From Thuidium tamariscinum (lineage: Eukaryota > Streptophyta > Bryopsida > Hypnales > Thuidiaceae): a stretch of DNA of 64,000 nucleotides. The notes beneath the pieces were generated by a model. It saw only the letters and a list, made by a program, of their open reading frames with translations. It was not told the DNA's origin and searched no databases. Numbering within the stretch: the first letter of the stretch is position 1; every line of letters begins with the position of its first letter. The stretch is from contig OX344752.2 in the NCBI GenBank assembly GCA_947034885.2, positions 23,149,386 through 23,213,385 on the forward strand. The letters run 5' to 3'. Of this stretch, positions 45,201 to 58,083 are shown piece after piece. Both the position numbers and the translations under genes were made by a program.

Positions 45201-46794
45201 ATAACAAGTGTCGAAGGAATTCATCTTGCAACAGGTGACGTATCTGGAGCCTCGAAGCAGCACCATGTTGGGCGATATCCGCATTCGTGCAAGTGCAGGA
45301 CCTGTGCTAGGGCCTCCATGGCAACGACCTGAGAACGGGTTGGAGTTTCCACCTTCTCTTATCATTTGTCCGTGCTCAGGTTTCTGAAACAAGAAACTAT
45401 GATACAGCACTCGCATTTTGAATGACTGTAACTTGTATCTTGTAGATTGGGTATCTGTGGGTACAATATCGGTGTCATTTTGGCCAGTATTCATGCCTTG
45501 AAATGCAGCTGATACTAATCACAATACCCTTTTGTTTTGTTGTATGTAAATTAATTTATGGGTAGTTCTTGTTGCTCATGAGTTTCACGAAATATTTGAA
45601 CGATTTCTAATTCTTACAATGCTGCTCCGTGTGCAGGTACTTTGTTGAGGTTCATGACCCCAAATTTGTTATATACTACGAACCTCACTGTGTATTTGGG
45701 AAGGCACCATTGGATAAAGAGAGGGCGGATGTAATTGTGACGCCTGTGAACAAGCAAGTGCTGCCTGGTTACACTCTCGTTTCTGGCCAAGAAGATGCCG
45801 TGCAACTTGCCAAGTTTCTTCAACCCAAGTAAGCTTGCTGTGGATTGTTGTTTTTAGACTATTCAAATGTTTTGTAACAGAACATGGAGCTGCTGCTACT
45901 AAGGATTGTTGGGAAATTTAGTCACTTGAGGAATTGAACTTAAATTGTGCATGCAGCTGTCTAGCTAGGGGATTACTAGCATTTCAAATTATCGTACAGA
46001 GTTTTGCATCCAGGAGACATGCAATTGATGTAAATTGGCATCCTCACACACTTTGCAGTATTTGAAAAGCACAATGCTCGTCAGTCATCGATTTGTAGTT
46101 GATTTCTACATCATAGAGTTAGGAATATTCAGGTTCAGAGATTCTGATATTATTAGGATTAGCATCACTTATTGTGATTAGCATCTTTGAATCCAAATTT
46201 TGTGACTTGAGTCATAAAGAATAGAAAGGGAATGCTCAATGAAAACTCCAAGCAATTTGCTGCGGGTTCACTTCGATCAAACCTGGAAAAAAGCTTCTCT
46301 ATCTAAATGAAGTCATCTTAGAAACTACAGTACATTCTAATATTGGATCTTCTGATTCAAACTTTGGATTTGAGTAGACCAAATGTAGAGGGAAAAACAC
46401 CTCACACTTGAATGTTTCAATATCATTTTTTTCCCTCCACCGTGCAGGTATGTGGTGACAATGCAGAACGCGGAGTTGGATTCTCGTGGTGTTTTGTCCT
46501 TAATTGTCCGCGAAAAAGGAACTGTTGATGCTTTCAAGGTACACAAACTTCTACTTCTCAGTAATAAAAACAAAAAACTAAGAATAAGGTATCTAACCTA
46601 TTTCAGCCTCAATGCATTTGTGTGATGTGTCTGCAACTTGTGGTGATTATTAGCTGCAAATAACATGTGCTTCGTGTTTGGTGCATTAGGAAATGCTTGC
46701 AAAAGAAGTTCCCAATTGCCAAGTGTTGGAACCAAAACCTGGAGTTCCGCTTCAAGTTCCGGTATTGCAAATCAGCAAGATTAGCAAGAATTAA
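42211..46794 (+). CDS. Chloroplast metallo-beta-lactamase-fold protein, 8 exons, 362 aa
   Basis: Exons 42211-42389, 44122-44245, 44531-44662, 44809-44970, 45235-45338, 45637-45828, 46448-46538 and 46690-46794 close in frame. Exon 1 (MASCLRQCVASVSS...) is Ser/Arg-rich without acidic residues, a typical chloroplast transit peptide. The mature part matches plant metallo-hydrolase/oxidoreductase superfamily proteins (like Arabidopsis At1g29700): SWLWTLNGVNILVDPVL, LDCILITQGYDDHCHKSTL, VLGPPWQRPENGY, IYYEPHC, DVIVTPVNKQVLPGYTLVSG. Where classic enzymes have THxHxDH, this one reads TQGYDDHCH, so the first two metal-binding His are replaced. From family memory, plant relatives share this change. Substrate unknown. 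Intron 1 is 1.7 kb and its distal part plus exon 2 is copied inverted at 8178-9301. The exon 5 donor (AACGG/GTTGGA) is the least certain border. Confidence 0.87.
43155..44262 (+). repeat. Parent side of the inverted duplication found at 8178-9301
   Basis: The stretch covers the distal part of intron 1 and all of exon 2 of the MBL-fold gene, ending just after the exon 2 donor. Matching landmarks include TTTGATCTTGG, GATAGCAGACTG, GGCCGCCCGGCC, GTAGTCGATGCTAAA and GGAGATCGTTATCAATGGC. The exon is intact here and broken in the other copy. Confidence 0.85.
45041..45180. repeat. Tandem ~73-bp duplication with telomere-like motif in MBL intron 4
   Basis: Two copies of AACCCTAAAC..., GCAATTTGT(T/C)GAGTTGATTC, AGTGCATTTGAACC, AAATTCTGT lie head to tail. 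The two are nearly identical, so the duplication is recent. It lies within the intron and does not alter coding. Confidence 0.85.
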
Positions 46795-46939
46795 GTTGTT
46801 AAGTGGATTGTAGAGGGATTACTTGATGTCTTTTTCATTTCAAGCCTAGCGTAGGAAATTCTTTTGATGATTATCAATTTTGATATGTCGTTAAACTTCT
46901 TGTAGTTGGTGATAAACTTTGGCATTATTGATGGGATAT

Positions 46940-47490
46940 TTAAGCATATGTTTGAATAGGAGTGGATGGAAAATATGGGACTTTTGCATGGTTATAATTT
47001 TGGCAGGAGTGAGCATTGTATGAGTAGAGAAAGGTGTAAATAAATTTGAAATTTTGAAATTTTATAGATGTGTTTATGAATACAATTTAATAGAGAACAT
47101 CCAAAATTAGTCTATCTTTGTACCTTGGTTCCATCAAAAAATGTCAATTGTTAATGAAATCATTATATTCTGTATTTTATTTTATTTTAATTATCTTTTT
47201 ATTAGGTGTTTCATAAATTTTATATGTTCTTTTAATTACAAGTTTGATGAGGATGAATTTTTAATGGCGTACTTCAAATGAATCTGGCAAAAAATGCTTA
47301 TGTGAGACATGCATTGAGATTTCTTTGAATATTGTATGAGCGAATGGAAAATATGGAACGTCATCATGGTTACAATTTTGATAGGATTGTACAGAGATTG
47401 TGTGAGCAAAGAAAGACATACTTAATTAAATTTGAAAATGTCATTTTACAGGAAAAAAATGTATTTTTGTACCTTCTTGATAGAAGTAAT
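46940..47490. repeat. Two diverged direct copies, ~390 bp apart
   Basis: 46940-47130 and 47325-47470 share GGATGGAAAATATGG/GAATGGAAAATATGG, CATGGTTAYAATTTTG, TAGGA.TG and a TTAAATTTGAAA-like phrase. A 47332-47541 frame across the second copy (RIVQRLCEQRKTYLIKF) may be a decayed mobile-element product. No family was recognised. Confidence 0.55.
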
Positions 47491-47598
47491 AGGCCCAGAA
47501 TTGATAAGAAAACCAACCATCCTTTGCTAATACTAAACTAGTATTCCTTGTCAAATATACTAATTGTGCATTCAAATCTCTTCTCTTTCTACATTGAT

Positions 47599-48936
47599 TT
47601 AGTATTTTGAGTATGAATCTGAAGAATCTGAATTTGATTTGGAATATTTAATTGAACCCAACTTCAAAGAACGTGAAGCTGATGATGCACTCCAATCTGA
47701 ATCTGAAGAATTTGTCGAGCTTGCATATACAGATGTGCTTGGACCTGCAGTGCCGGTACCACGCTTATTATGACCATGGTTGCTTTGTTTTCGCAACTTC
47801 TTGTTTTCTTTGAAGGTTGGATCCCTTGAAGCCCGACTTCGTTTCATGCTTGATTTTGGTTCCTGCTCTCGACGGTCATGCTTCACAGATGATACTTTGT
47901 TGCGTTCATTCAACATAACTTCTTCTTGGAGTGCCACCATTTCATTTCGCTCAATGTTTGCACCTCTCATTTTCTCCTTGACAACTCGTAATTCCTCCTT
48001 GACATTCTTTAGTTCACTCATCACATCCTCCCCAAGATTTATTGCGCCCTTGACACTCCTGAATTCATTCTTTACATCTTGTAATTCACCCTTGAAATTC
48101 TTCAACACAGTATTGAAATCATTCAATTCAGACTCTTGCTGTTCCAAATCCTCCCGTGCTTCACCCAAATCATCGGTTACATTCTCCATGGAGTCCTCTA
48201 CGAATTTCAACATCTCTGCCTTGATCCTATCCGTCTTTATTTGTAGTTTGAAATTCACTTCGCTGTCCAAAGACTTCTTCAGATCATCCTTGATACTCTG
48301 CAGGGCAATCTCAAAGTCAATCAACTCATTCTTTTGGCTCCTCAACTCCTCCTCTACATCGTACAAGTCATCGGTTACATTCTTCAGGCGATCCTTTACA
48401 ACAATAATCTCTTCCTTGGCATTACAATCCGTCTTCATAACTTGGAGCTTGGAATTCAATTCACTCTCCACATTCTTCATGTTGTTTTTTAAGGTCCTGA
48501 TCTCATCCTCCGCCACCTTCTCTTGTAGTTTTGTTTGTAGATCTACGACACGGACGTCTGCCTTCAATGTATGAATCTCATCCTTCATAGCATGAATATG
48601 TTGCGTCTCTTCGCTTGAAATTTTACTTGTCATTGCCACAAAATCCTTCTCGACTTTCTCAACTTTCTTCAAGATGTTGGACATGTTGGTTGTAGTTTCC
48701 TTGGAATGTAGGTCCATTTCTTCGTCGATGGAGCGGATCACCATTGCTAAATTTTGTTCTCTTGCATTATTGAATTCTTTGACTTCTTTTGAAATACATG
48801 AATATAGTGCTTGGAATTGATTCCCGTCTATATCCAAAAGTTCTTGTGCAAGGTTTTTCAATTCCTCCATGTTCTTGCTCAAGACCTCCTTGTTCTCGTT
48901 TTCGACTTGGGTCATTGTGGGCAAGAAGTTTCCCAT
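47599..48936 (-). CDS. Intronless long coiled-coil protein with basic/Ser-rich tail, 445 aa, not recognised
   Basis: The frame from the ATG at 48936 (MGNFLPTMTQVENENKEVL) stays open for 445 codons in AT-rich surroundings, so it is unlikely to be chance. Residues ~10-345 are almost entirely predicted coiled coil, rich in Glu/Lys/Asp/Leu/Val, with an internal repeated phrase (LKNVTDDLYDVEEEL and MENVTDDLGEAREDLEQQ, each followed by an E/N-L-[IN]-DF phrase). A basic region (SSMKRSRASRD, KKLRKQSNHGHNKRG) resembling a nuclear-localisation signal and a Ser/Asp-rich end (SSDSDWSASSASRSLKLG) follow. Absence of introns beside repeats suggests retro-copying or a mobile-element accessory gene. No enzymatic domain is visible. 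The long plus-strand frame at 47780-48574 is its shadow. Confidence 0.65.
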   Translation of the reverse strand: MGNFLPTMTQVENENKEVLSKNMEELKNLAQELLDIDGNQFQALYSCISKEVKEFNNAREQNLAMVIRSIDEEMDLHSKETTTNMSNILKKVEKVEKDFVAMTSKISSEETQHIHAMKDEIHTLKADVRVVDLQTKLQEKVAEDEIRTLKNNMKNVESELNSKLQVMKTDCNAKEEIIVVKDRLKNVTDDLYDVEEELRSQKNELIDFEIALQSIKDDLKKSLDSEVNFKLQIKTDRIKAEMLKFVEDSMENVTDDLGEAREDLEQQESELNDFNTVLKNFKGELQDVKNEFRSVKGAINLGEDVMSELKNVKEELRVVKEKMRGANIERNEMVALQEEVMLNERNKVSSVKHDRREQEPKSSMKRSRASRDPTFKENKKLRKQSNHGHNKRGTGTAGPSTSVYASSTNSSDSDWSASSASRSLKLGSIKYSKSNSDSSDSYSKY

Positions 48937-49071
48937 GGTGGACAAATAAATAGTGTGTGATGAAGAAGGATAGAATGTACTCTTTGCAATATGAAAATGA
49001 ACAATATACGTGTCTTTGTATTTTCTTCTTGTACTATATACAACAAAACAAAAGTGGGTATATATATTCAT

Positions 49072-52000
49072 ATATGCATATATTTATATGTATACATGTA
49101 TGAAAAATAAAGTAAAAGATCAAAGTAAAATTAAGATTTTATTTTAAGACAATGTGAGGACTTTTGTTTTTCATATCTAAGACTTCAATTTTTACAACTT
49201 ATAATGAATATTTTTTAAGAGCCAAAGTAAAAGATTAGAATCTATTAGAAGCTTATGAATTTTGAATTCATTTATATTATTATTGTACACTACTAGTATA
49301 ATATAAGTTTAAAATGTTATACTTGTGAAGATTTGTAAGACACTAGTGTGCTATTAAAGAACACTATTGTGCTAGTTGTGGCACATTTTGTAGCTCTCAA
49401 AAATATAAAAGTATGTGCATTGAAAATTAAAAATCTATCAAATTGTTAGATTTTTGAAATATGCATAGCACATTAGGTGTTTACAATTCTCCCATTGTCT
49501 AATATGACCTATCAAAAGTTAACCTCTAAAGTTTGGGTGAATCACTTAGCCCATTTTTAAGACTACATGCAATACAATACAGATAGAATTTTATTATTTT
49601 CGTATCGAATTTATAAAAGGTTTACAAATATATTAGAAAACATTCAAAGTGAAAAATCCAATATAAATAATATAAATAGTCTACAAATCTAATCCCTTGA
49701 GATTTCTTACATGTAATTAAGGATCATAAGTTTTTCATTCTTGGAATTGTGTAAACTCTACCTTGTTGTATGCAATTGAGTGTACAATTGGGCTAGACCT
49801 AGAACAAATGAAATATTGCAAGATGGATGACTATGGATACATAAAGGATTAATGAGTTTGAATCAATAGAATTTTGTCTTTGGTTTTGTCTAACTTTCCC
49901 ATTGCTTTGTCACCAAAACATTGTAGGAGGGGAGTGTTGAAAAATGTTAGCACAACCTTTGAATTTGAACCAATGTCAAGTTTGCCTTGAAATAACTTAG
50001 GGTTTTAGATTATAGAGGTGTGTTGGTCATTGGTGCAAGACCAAGTGCCATTTGACAACTTATAGCTATGGCAATGTTTAGGGGGGGTCCTAAGTCCAAT
50101 TGTATACAATTGTATACACACCTTTACCTTTAATGTAAATAAATGATGCATTGTAGGGATACTTATACATCCAACATGATTTATAAGACATCTCTAGTTG
50201 ACAAGACCCAATGGTAGATGGTTGTAGTTACTACATTAACATTCAAGTGACAACAATTTGATACCAAAGCCAATCGGCTTTATCTAGTGAGCTTGTAAAA
50301 AGACAAGATACTAAATTTGCTCCGACAAAGGTAGATAGGGGTATTTCCTTCTCATATTCTATCTCCCCCTTGTAGTTCCAAAGTCACTCCATTGAGGGAG
50401 GAAAGCAAGAAATGAGCTTGACATGTAATGCAAGTTCTTCCAAGTATTTAAGATGTTTTGGAGCGTTGTGGAATTAGTTGTGAATTGATGAAATTGCATT
50501 GTTGAATCCTTCAATGTTTGAATTCTAAATATAGTTTCTAATTTTTTTTAGATTCATGACTATAATCAAACTTCATTATAAAATGCACAAAAATAAGGTT
50601 AAATTGCATACATGTATTTGTTCTTTCTTTCCTAAAACTTGTGTTTTTGTTGTGCTTTTCAATTCTCTTTCTTTCTTATAAAGAATATAGCCTAAGAAAA
50701 ATTGTGTTGTCATAGGCAGTATAAGTAATGATAGAGTGATCTAATATAGTCCATTTTCTCAAGTTAATTAATTATAGGGACACTTTCATTTTAGCCTTGT
50801 AGATAAATAGCCTCCTAAAAAATACCCTATTGCCGCACTTAGTACTCCAAATATACAAGGAGACTTTATTATGTTCATACATTTATAAATCTTTGACTTT
50901 AAGGCATTGATATATTCATAAATTTTTTATTTGTTTGAACAGAGGTCTCAAATAATTGGACTAAAGTCTCAAAATGTCTATTTTGTCTCAATTTAATGAA
51001 TATAGCCATAACGTGCAAATTGTAGTGAAACCAACCAAATTGCCATGTATGTGCCACATCTTAAATGTTACATGATCATATTTATTTGTCAAGATGTCCA
51101 TCAAAACATCATGATTCAATCATAACATCTGTCAAGATTATGTAGAAAAATTGGACATTTAAATCAACAAACAAGCTGTCTAGCCAATGGACAAGTAGTC
51201 TAGTTGGTGGACAAGTGATCTAATTGGTAGACAAGTCGTCTAGTTGATAGAAAGGCCATCCAAATCAATGAATAGGCTTTAAGAAAAAATTAATTTTGGC
51301 AAATATGGACATAATGCATCCTTCCTTTGGTCCTTCCCTTCCCATTTTTTGATGTCATTATCATCAAAAGTTCTATGAGAACATCTATTTGGATAACCAT
51401 TGATTCCATGGTTGTCATGGTCATAAGCCTTGCCCTTGACCATGTCCATTATTTCCCCCGGCACTACCATTACTTGCCTTATAAATACTATTTTGAATGT
51501 TAAAAACATTTGCAATACAATGGAGGATGTCAAAAAATATCTTACTTCAAATTATAGTCTTCTAGTATTGAAGAGGGATAACATTTGAATGAGCCCTTAC
51601 AACATTCCTATCTTTTTCTATTATTTTAACAATTGTTACATGATTGAGGACTCCCACATTCTAGAACAACCTTTGAATGAGGCACTCTAGGTTTAATAAT
51701 AGTTGCCATGCTTTCAAGATCTTCAAAATAGTAGTCATAGTGTTCTTCTTCAACATTGAAGAAACAAAGTGAAGTTCATTCTTTCTAGTCTCTATAAATG
51801 ATCCACTTAGTGATGTTGGAAAAACCTATAAATTCCTTTCTCTTGCAATCATAATCTTCAACTAAAACTACAAAAGATGAAGCTTCATAATCATCTTATA
51901 CTTCTACACTTAGCAAGTTGGATTTTATTGCTATTAATTTCATTTCAAGCTGTGTATAGAAGGAGAACACAACACAAATAATTTAGAAACATTCAAATTT

Positions 52001-52639
52001 GATACAAGTCTTCTAATATGGTGAGATAATTCAAGAGAACTCATTTTTGATTGATGACTAGTCCACCAAACCAATTACCGAATACTATCAATTTTGCTCT
52101 TGATGAATTATATGAATACATGTTAACATAGTGATTAAGTTTTCAATGTAAGTCATAGTAGAGATAAAGATTCTAATTTGTATTTCGAATATTGCATTGC
52201 GAGCTTGGATTGCAAATTTGCAATTGTAAATTGAAGTTACAAGCAAGATGACATTGTAGTATAAGAAGTGCAAAAAATTTCACAAATGGTAATCAAAGTC
52301 ATCCTTGAAATTGCAAGACAACACTTAGAAAAAAAAATTCTAAATTTAAATGCTAATGTCTTTAAATTTTATAGCCAAACTTCAAGAAAATTTCACTACA
52401 TGATTCCAAACAAGTGAAATATAAGATCTTACCATTAGATTCTTTCAAAGAAAAAAAATTCTACCCTCTTAGGTGAATACATTATAAATGCTAATTTTGC
52501 ATATTTTTTTGATAGAAAAATGGGCCTTGGTACTTTATGGATTGAAGGAACCGCAACATATGTAGAATATTATATGTAAATATTGTAAATCGGATACATG
52601 GTTTCAAAATGTCTTGAAAAAAAGAATCATTTAAAAAAA
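49072..52639. other. AT-rich intergenic DNA
   Basis: No gene recognised. A short tract at 51170-51250 repeats GTCTAGTTGGTGGACAAGTGATCTAATTGG-like units (about 20-22 bases, four to five times). The rest is unstructured AT-rich sequence with short frames. Confidence 0.5.
51168..51262. repeat. Short tandem repeat, ~21-bp unit
   Basis: Units of the type GTCTAG(T/C)(T/C)GGTGGACAA occur about every 20-24 bases, starting near AACAAGCTGTCTAGCC. Four to five imperfect copies are visible. Function is not indicated. Confidence 0.65.
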
Positions 52640-52830
52640 ACATATTTAACTAATTAATTAATTAATAATTTAAATAATTAATTAATATTATCTAATATGG
52701 CAGTCACTCGACCATGTAATTGTGAGCATGTTGATGTCGCAACATTTACAATGTTTCCAATATTTTGAAACTTGGAATCTTCTAAAACGGCCAAAAATCC
52801 TCTTATACTATTATTCATAAGAGTTTGGGG
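52640..52830 (-). mobile_element. Partial relative of the CATTAGA family (copy D)
   Basis: The stretch AATTAATTAAT..., GGCAGTCACTCGACCA, and CCAAAAATCCTCTTATA matches, on the opposite strand, the left half of copy C at 60540-60660 (GTGGTCGAGCGACTGCC, followed by TTAATTAATTAATT). Recognisable CATTAGA ends are missing. Confidence 0.5.
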
Positions 52831-52907
52831 TCAACAATTCAATATAATTGAAAACAAGTATCTTTTAGCACTTTGAAAATTTATGCTTTCTTCTTTTAGT
52901 ATTCAAC

Positions 52908-53360
52908 TAGCGTTTGGTACTTGCTATGCTATGCAATCATCATTAGAATTTAGAAAATTGATATCATGAAAGCTCAAATCTCACAAAAGCACTAAATCAT
53001 AGAAGTGCAAAGAAGTGTTAAGCCAAGAAAACCAATGGATTTGCTACCTCTATTATATCTTCTTGTAGATCCTCTTTAATATCACCTTCATTGCAACAAC
53101 TAAATTATTTTTATAATATCAGTCTTTGTAAAAAGTGATATTACAAAAGTGATTGCAAATTGCTATTCCTTTTCTGTAATATCACATTGTGTGACAATAA
53201 GATTTTCATGTTTTCATGATTGAAAATATTCTTATAAAATACTTAAAATAATTATTTTAAGGACTTATTAAAATCAATATCATGCATTCTATTAAAATAT
53301 ATCAAAATTTTATTAATATGTGATATAGTGAATGCATAGCATACCAAGCACCAGCCCCTA
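52908..53360. mobile_element. hAT-like non-autonomous element, 453 bp
   Basis: Ends TAGCGTTTGGTACTTGCTAT and, inverted, TAGGGGCTGGTGCTTGGTAT agree at about 26 of 32 positions and include the palindromic GCTATGC phrase. The TAGGG/CAGGG start is typical of hAT elements. The flanks (GTATTCAAC and GTATTAATG) are compatible with a decayed 8-base target duplication. Confidence 0.55.
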
Positions 53361-53644
53361 GTATTAATGGTAGCATTTGTGACATTAGAAGGGGAGTTAT
53401 GATTTTAGTAGTATGATGAATATATATAAGAAGAGAGTCTATAATACTCTTTTGGCTTCCAATAAGATCACACTAAAATTGAATAACTAAACCCTAAAGT
53501 CCCAAACGTTCCTTCTAAGGATACTTTGAGTCTTGGGTGGGTTCTTATGATTATAATTGGTATGGCAAGTTTTTGGAATATCTATAAAGTTCTAGGAAAG
53601 TAATCTAAACTCAATCAATGAGTAGTAGAAAAAATCATAACCTT

Positions 53645-56232
53645 TTAACCCTTAAAGTCCCAAGGCCAATTTCATGTTCAAAAAACATTGAAAATTGCTA
53701 TATTTTGTTGCATTTGCTTCAAGGGAAAAAAAACATTTAAAGAAAATCTAATTATTAGATCTTGTACTTTAATTGTATGATTTTCATGAAGTTTGACCTC
53801 ATTGATTGATAGATATGAGCATTCAAAGTTGGAAATTGTTTGTTTTTATTTATAATTTGCAATTCTAGATTACTTTGACCATCGTTTGTGAGAAATTTTT
53901 ATACTACAATTTTTGAATTAAATTTCTTTTGTATCGATTAATTGACTTGAGAGCTTAAAACAAAATTTCACAAAAAAATAAACTTGATTTTTATTCTTTA
54001 TAAATTTGTTAAGTAGAATTAGATCCAAGACTAAATGAAAACTCAATCATGAATAGTTCTAAGACAAAACTAAAATACAATCATGCTAGTGGTGAGATTC
54101 TTCCAGCAAGCAAATTTAACTATTTGCAACATTTTCTTTTCTTGAAAATTGTAAAAAATTGCATTCAAAAATGAATCCTATAAGTTATTTTTTCAAGAAG
54201 ATAAATTACTCAAAATATAAAATTATCTTAGTTTTCTCATTACTAGTTCAAATAGAATGAATCAAAAATTTACATGTATATAAAAATATAATGTATTGGA
54301 AAAAAATAAAAATATTATGACTTTTTGTGATTTTTTGTATTGCCCACCAAGTTCACTTCTAGGCTTATTGTAGTGTAATTTTTGCTCAAAAACATAAATT
54401 AAAATAATAAATAATAAACCCACAAAACTAATTAAGTTTTTTTTATCTAATTAAAAAACTCTTAATTCTTTTTAGAGTTGCACCAAAAATTGATATCAAA
54501 GGCATTTGCTTGAAATTTACTTCATTTTTCTATTAACTAAGGCCCATAGAACTTTATGCCAACTTAACTCTAAGTATCAACTTCAAGAAAAAATTTGAAT
54601 AATTTTGAAAAAAATTTGCCACATATATATACAGAAGAAAATATATAGAAGCTTTGATTGATTCATTTGGATTTGTAATTGAAAGTTATAGAGCTTCTTC
54701 TTTTATGGGCAATTAATACATCATTTTAGAAAAATAATGTATTTGATTTGCTTATGAGTTTAATTTTTATAATTTAAAAAAAATTATGGTTTATTTGTCT
54801 TGCTAAAGTTAGTGAGTTTCAATTCAATTATACAAGTAATAACAATTTAGTTTTCCATTTTATTTTGAACCTATTTCTAGTTATCAATTTTTAAAGAATA
54901 AAAATTAAATCTCTTTTTCTAAACTTTAACTCAATTATTCAACACATAGAAAAATTAGATATAAATCTATAGCTCATAAATTTATAATTAATTGCTAACT
55001 ACTTAACTACCATATATGGTTGCTCCAAAAAAAATTATATTTGTATATAGGTAGTTAAATTCCTATGACCATTTGAAAAAAATATTCAAGCAATATTGAG
55101 GATTAATCCTTAAGTGACCAAGCTTTTCTAAATACATTTGTCCTATGAAAAGAAAATTTGGATTTATGGTTATCTTCAATAAAGCAAATTGTTTTTTATT
55201 CAAAATCTAACCATATAAATATTCAAAGAACTTTCTTATTTGTATAAATAAAAATTTTGAATGTTAAATTTGTGATAGTATAAAATGAAAATTTGCATAT
55301 TCTATTTTTTGTACTATGCTTCTCTCTACAATGTTTGGAAAATTTCCATTTATTAAGATTTTAGGGGATTATTGGTGCTATGAAAACTAGAAATTGTATT
55401 AGTACACTAAAATGCACTTCCAAAAGCCTTGAAGTTCAAATGAAAAGTTATCAAATCATAACACAATCCTTGTTGCAATTGTAGAAATGAATTTTTTTTT
55501 ATAACTAGAAATTGCAAATATTTCCAAATCAATACTTGCATATTTAAATTTTCAATGGTGAAAATCATAAAAGCACTTTAGTCTTTCCATTGGAACAAAT
55601 TTCATAGCAAATGGATGAGTAATTTTTTAAATTTCAAATCAAGTGAAATTGGCAAGCTTTCCTTGAAGCCATTTGGAAAATGAAGTAAATTTGCCAAGCT
55701 TTACTCTTCTACTAATGTTACATATATGCCTTTGAAGATCTCTCAAAAATCAAATACTTACATCTTTTATTGAAAATAAAAGTTTTCAATAGTTAAACTT
55801 CAATAGTATGCATTTTTGCATTCAAAAAATTGTTACGTGCCCTTGATAAGCAAGCTCTTCAATAATCTATGCAATTAGATTCTGAATAAAAAACAATTGG
55901 CTTCACTAAAGATAACCATAAATCCAACCTTTCTTTTCATAGGAAAAATGTATTTTGAAATGCTTGGGCATGCAAGAGTTAAGAAGATTTAAAGTCTTAT
56001 ATTTGAAATAGTCATATAAGGTGCAAAAATGGGCCTATTTTTTTAAACTTTAATACAAACGTCTTGCAATCTATGTGGTCAAAGTTTTGAATCTTTTATA
56101 CTTCTTCTAGAGCAAGATCCCATAGTTAGATTTGTATAAAGATAAATTTTTGAAAGTTTTGCACTTTACAACAGAAGTCATAGTCTTTAGAAGATATTGG
56201 TGGAAAAAAGGCTTTTGACTTTAAGGGATTAA
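53645..56232. mobile_element. AT-rich element with TTAACCC-type ends, 2.6 kb
   Basis: Left end TTAACCCTTAAAGTCCCAAG; right end, inverted, TTAATCCCTTAAAGTCAAAA. The shared CCCTTAAAGTC places it with the other TTAA-ended segments. No open frame of note. A smaller element of the same type is nested at 55103-55982. Confidence 0.5.
55103..55982. mobile_element. Nested 0.9-kb inverted-repeat element with TTAA ends
   Basis: Terminal inverted repeats extend about 150 bases. Left TTAATCCTTAAGTGACCAAG, then AATACATTTGTCCTATGAAA and GGTTATCTTCAATAAAGCAA; the right side has the diverged inverse (TTTCATAGGAAAAATGTATT, TTGCATGCCC-type end). The interior has no gene. Confidence 0.7.
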
Positions 56233-58083
56233 TGAAGGGAACTATCCTCAATTGTTTATTTTATACATACTATTAGGTGTAGTTGCTTTAATGAATTACT
56301 TCTCTGGTTGAAATTACATTGTAGATGTAGGAGGAATTTAATTTGTAGTAAAATCTCATGGCTATGGTTGTGATTTTTAGGGAAAAAAAATCATGGAATA
56401 TTGTAAGATGTTATCTTTTTTAGAATGGATGTCATCCTCAAAAGTTGCCTTTTATTTTTCTCAAAGTAAAAAGGTATCAACATATTTGGATGAATATACA
56501 TACATTTGGACAAACAATTGAGTTTCATCTTTAACTTAAATATTTAGATGAATGGAAATAGCTTCATCACTCAAATATAAAGAACATAAATTGTACTACC
56601 TTAAAAAATCAAAAATAAATCCTTACGATATGCGTATGAGTCTATGACTTCAAAGGGCAAGTAATGCAAGACAATTTGGCTTTCTTGCATCCTAATGTAG
56701 TATAAATTGCACACATTGTAAAATTAAAACTCAAAGGATTGGATTCAAGTTGAAAAGTCACCATATTATGACTTCTATAAACACCAGCATGCAACTTTTA
56801 CACCATTCATTATTCCATAGTCTCAAAAACACTTTGGGATTGCCAATAGAATGGTGGAGAGTATAATCGAAGAGATTCACATTTGCATCTTCAAGAAAGA
56901 AAAGTAGTTGTCTACAAAGTGAGACTTCATTTTTTTCAAACATGAGTTGACTAAAATAATGGCAAAATGTTCCCTAATTTTCCATTCTTTTGCAAATTTT
57001 AATTTGTGACACCTACAAGAGGAACCCAATCCACAGTGCAATAGGATCTACAATGGGCTTCCTATTTTAGCCTAATAACTATGAAGTCCACCCCGAATCA
57101 TTCTTAGCAATGAATTTCCACAAGCATTTCAGAACACATTGACAAACGCCAATCTACCAACTACATGTCAATGTGGCATTATTTCTACTTTCAACAGATC
57201 CATAGCACGGATAAATACATTTCATTTCTCCTATTGGATTCTTAATACAACATCAATACGACATCAATACGCATTGGAATAGTAAAATCTCACAAAATTG
57301 GCATTTTTTCAAAGCTTAGATGAAATTCAGTCCCAGTTTCAGGATCTCGACACTTGAATTTCACAATTTTAGAATTTGGAACACACGAATACAACCATCA
57401 CTACATACAATGGACCAAGAAGTATTTTAGAAGCTAGGATATAGTCCAGACACAAATTAATAATAACAACAGTCCAGGGATACAACAATTTTTCAAACAT
57501 ACCACATTAGAGATGATGATCTTGATGATATGCAATTCTGACAAGAGAATGCCGAGCACATAGGAGGAAGATATTGAAATTTACCTTTGGATCACGGCAA
57601 AACCTATGAGGACAGAGAGCATGGATTTTGAAGTACTCCCGATCATGAAAATATGGAATTTCAGCTCATGCGAGGGCATCAAATGCGATGAAATGCAAAA
57701 CTTATCTAGAAGCATTGTTTCCTTCAGACACAACTCCTCCTGCTTCATTTTCAAGACATTCAAAATGTGTATACTAAGCCCTAGGAGTATACAATCTCCA
57801 ACTAGAGATCTAAACACTCTTGTCCATTCAAATCCTTTGCCGCATTATCCAACTTGCCCTACATACTGTGTCTTTTGTTAAAGCAATCAAAGGATCAAAA
57901 AGAGTGTACTAAATGTGTCTATGAAAACTCACAGAGAAAAAATTCTATACTCAGCTGACCCACAACTCTCAGTTTCCTATTCCCACCCAATGCAGAAATC
58001 CTAGAATAGCATTATAAACTACATCTAAAGCTCAAAATATTCACACTAAAACCCTATCTACACTCCCACAAAGAAGCCCATCT
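56233..58083. other. Intergenic, mostly AT-rich
   Basis: No supported gene to about 57500. From 57540 the sequence looks more gene-like. A minus-strand frame at 57581-57817 (LMPSHELKFHIFMIGSTSKS...) ends near a GTAAAT donor, which could mark an exon of a decayed gene shared with 58084-58626. Confidence 0.35.

Noticed and set aside
45338-45410. Alternative reading of MBL exon 5 through LEFPPSLIICPCSG to a later donor
   Set aside because: Ending at 45338 keeps frame with exon 6 and gives the family phrase PENGY; the longer version does not fit that spacing.
47780-48574. 264-aa plus-strand frame rich in Ser/Phe/Leu
   Set aside because: It is the antisense shadow of the coiled-coil gene; its composition is what Glu/Lys-rich codons give on the opposite strand.
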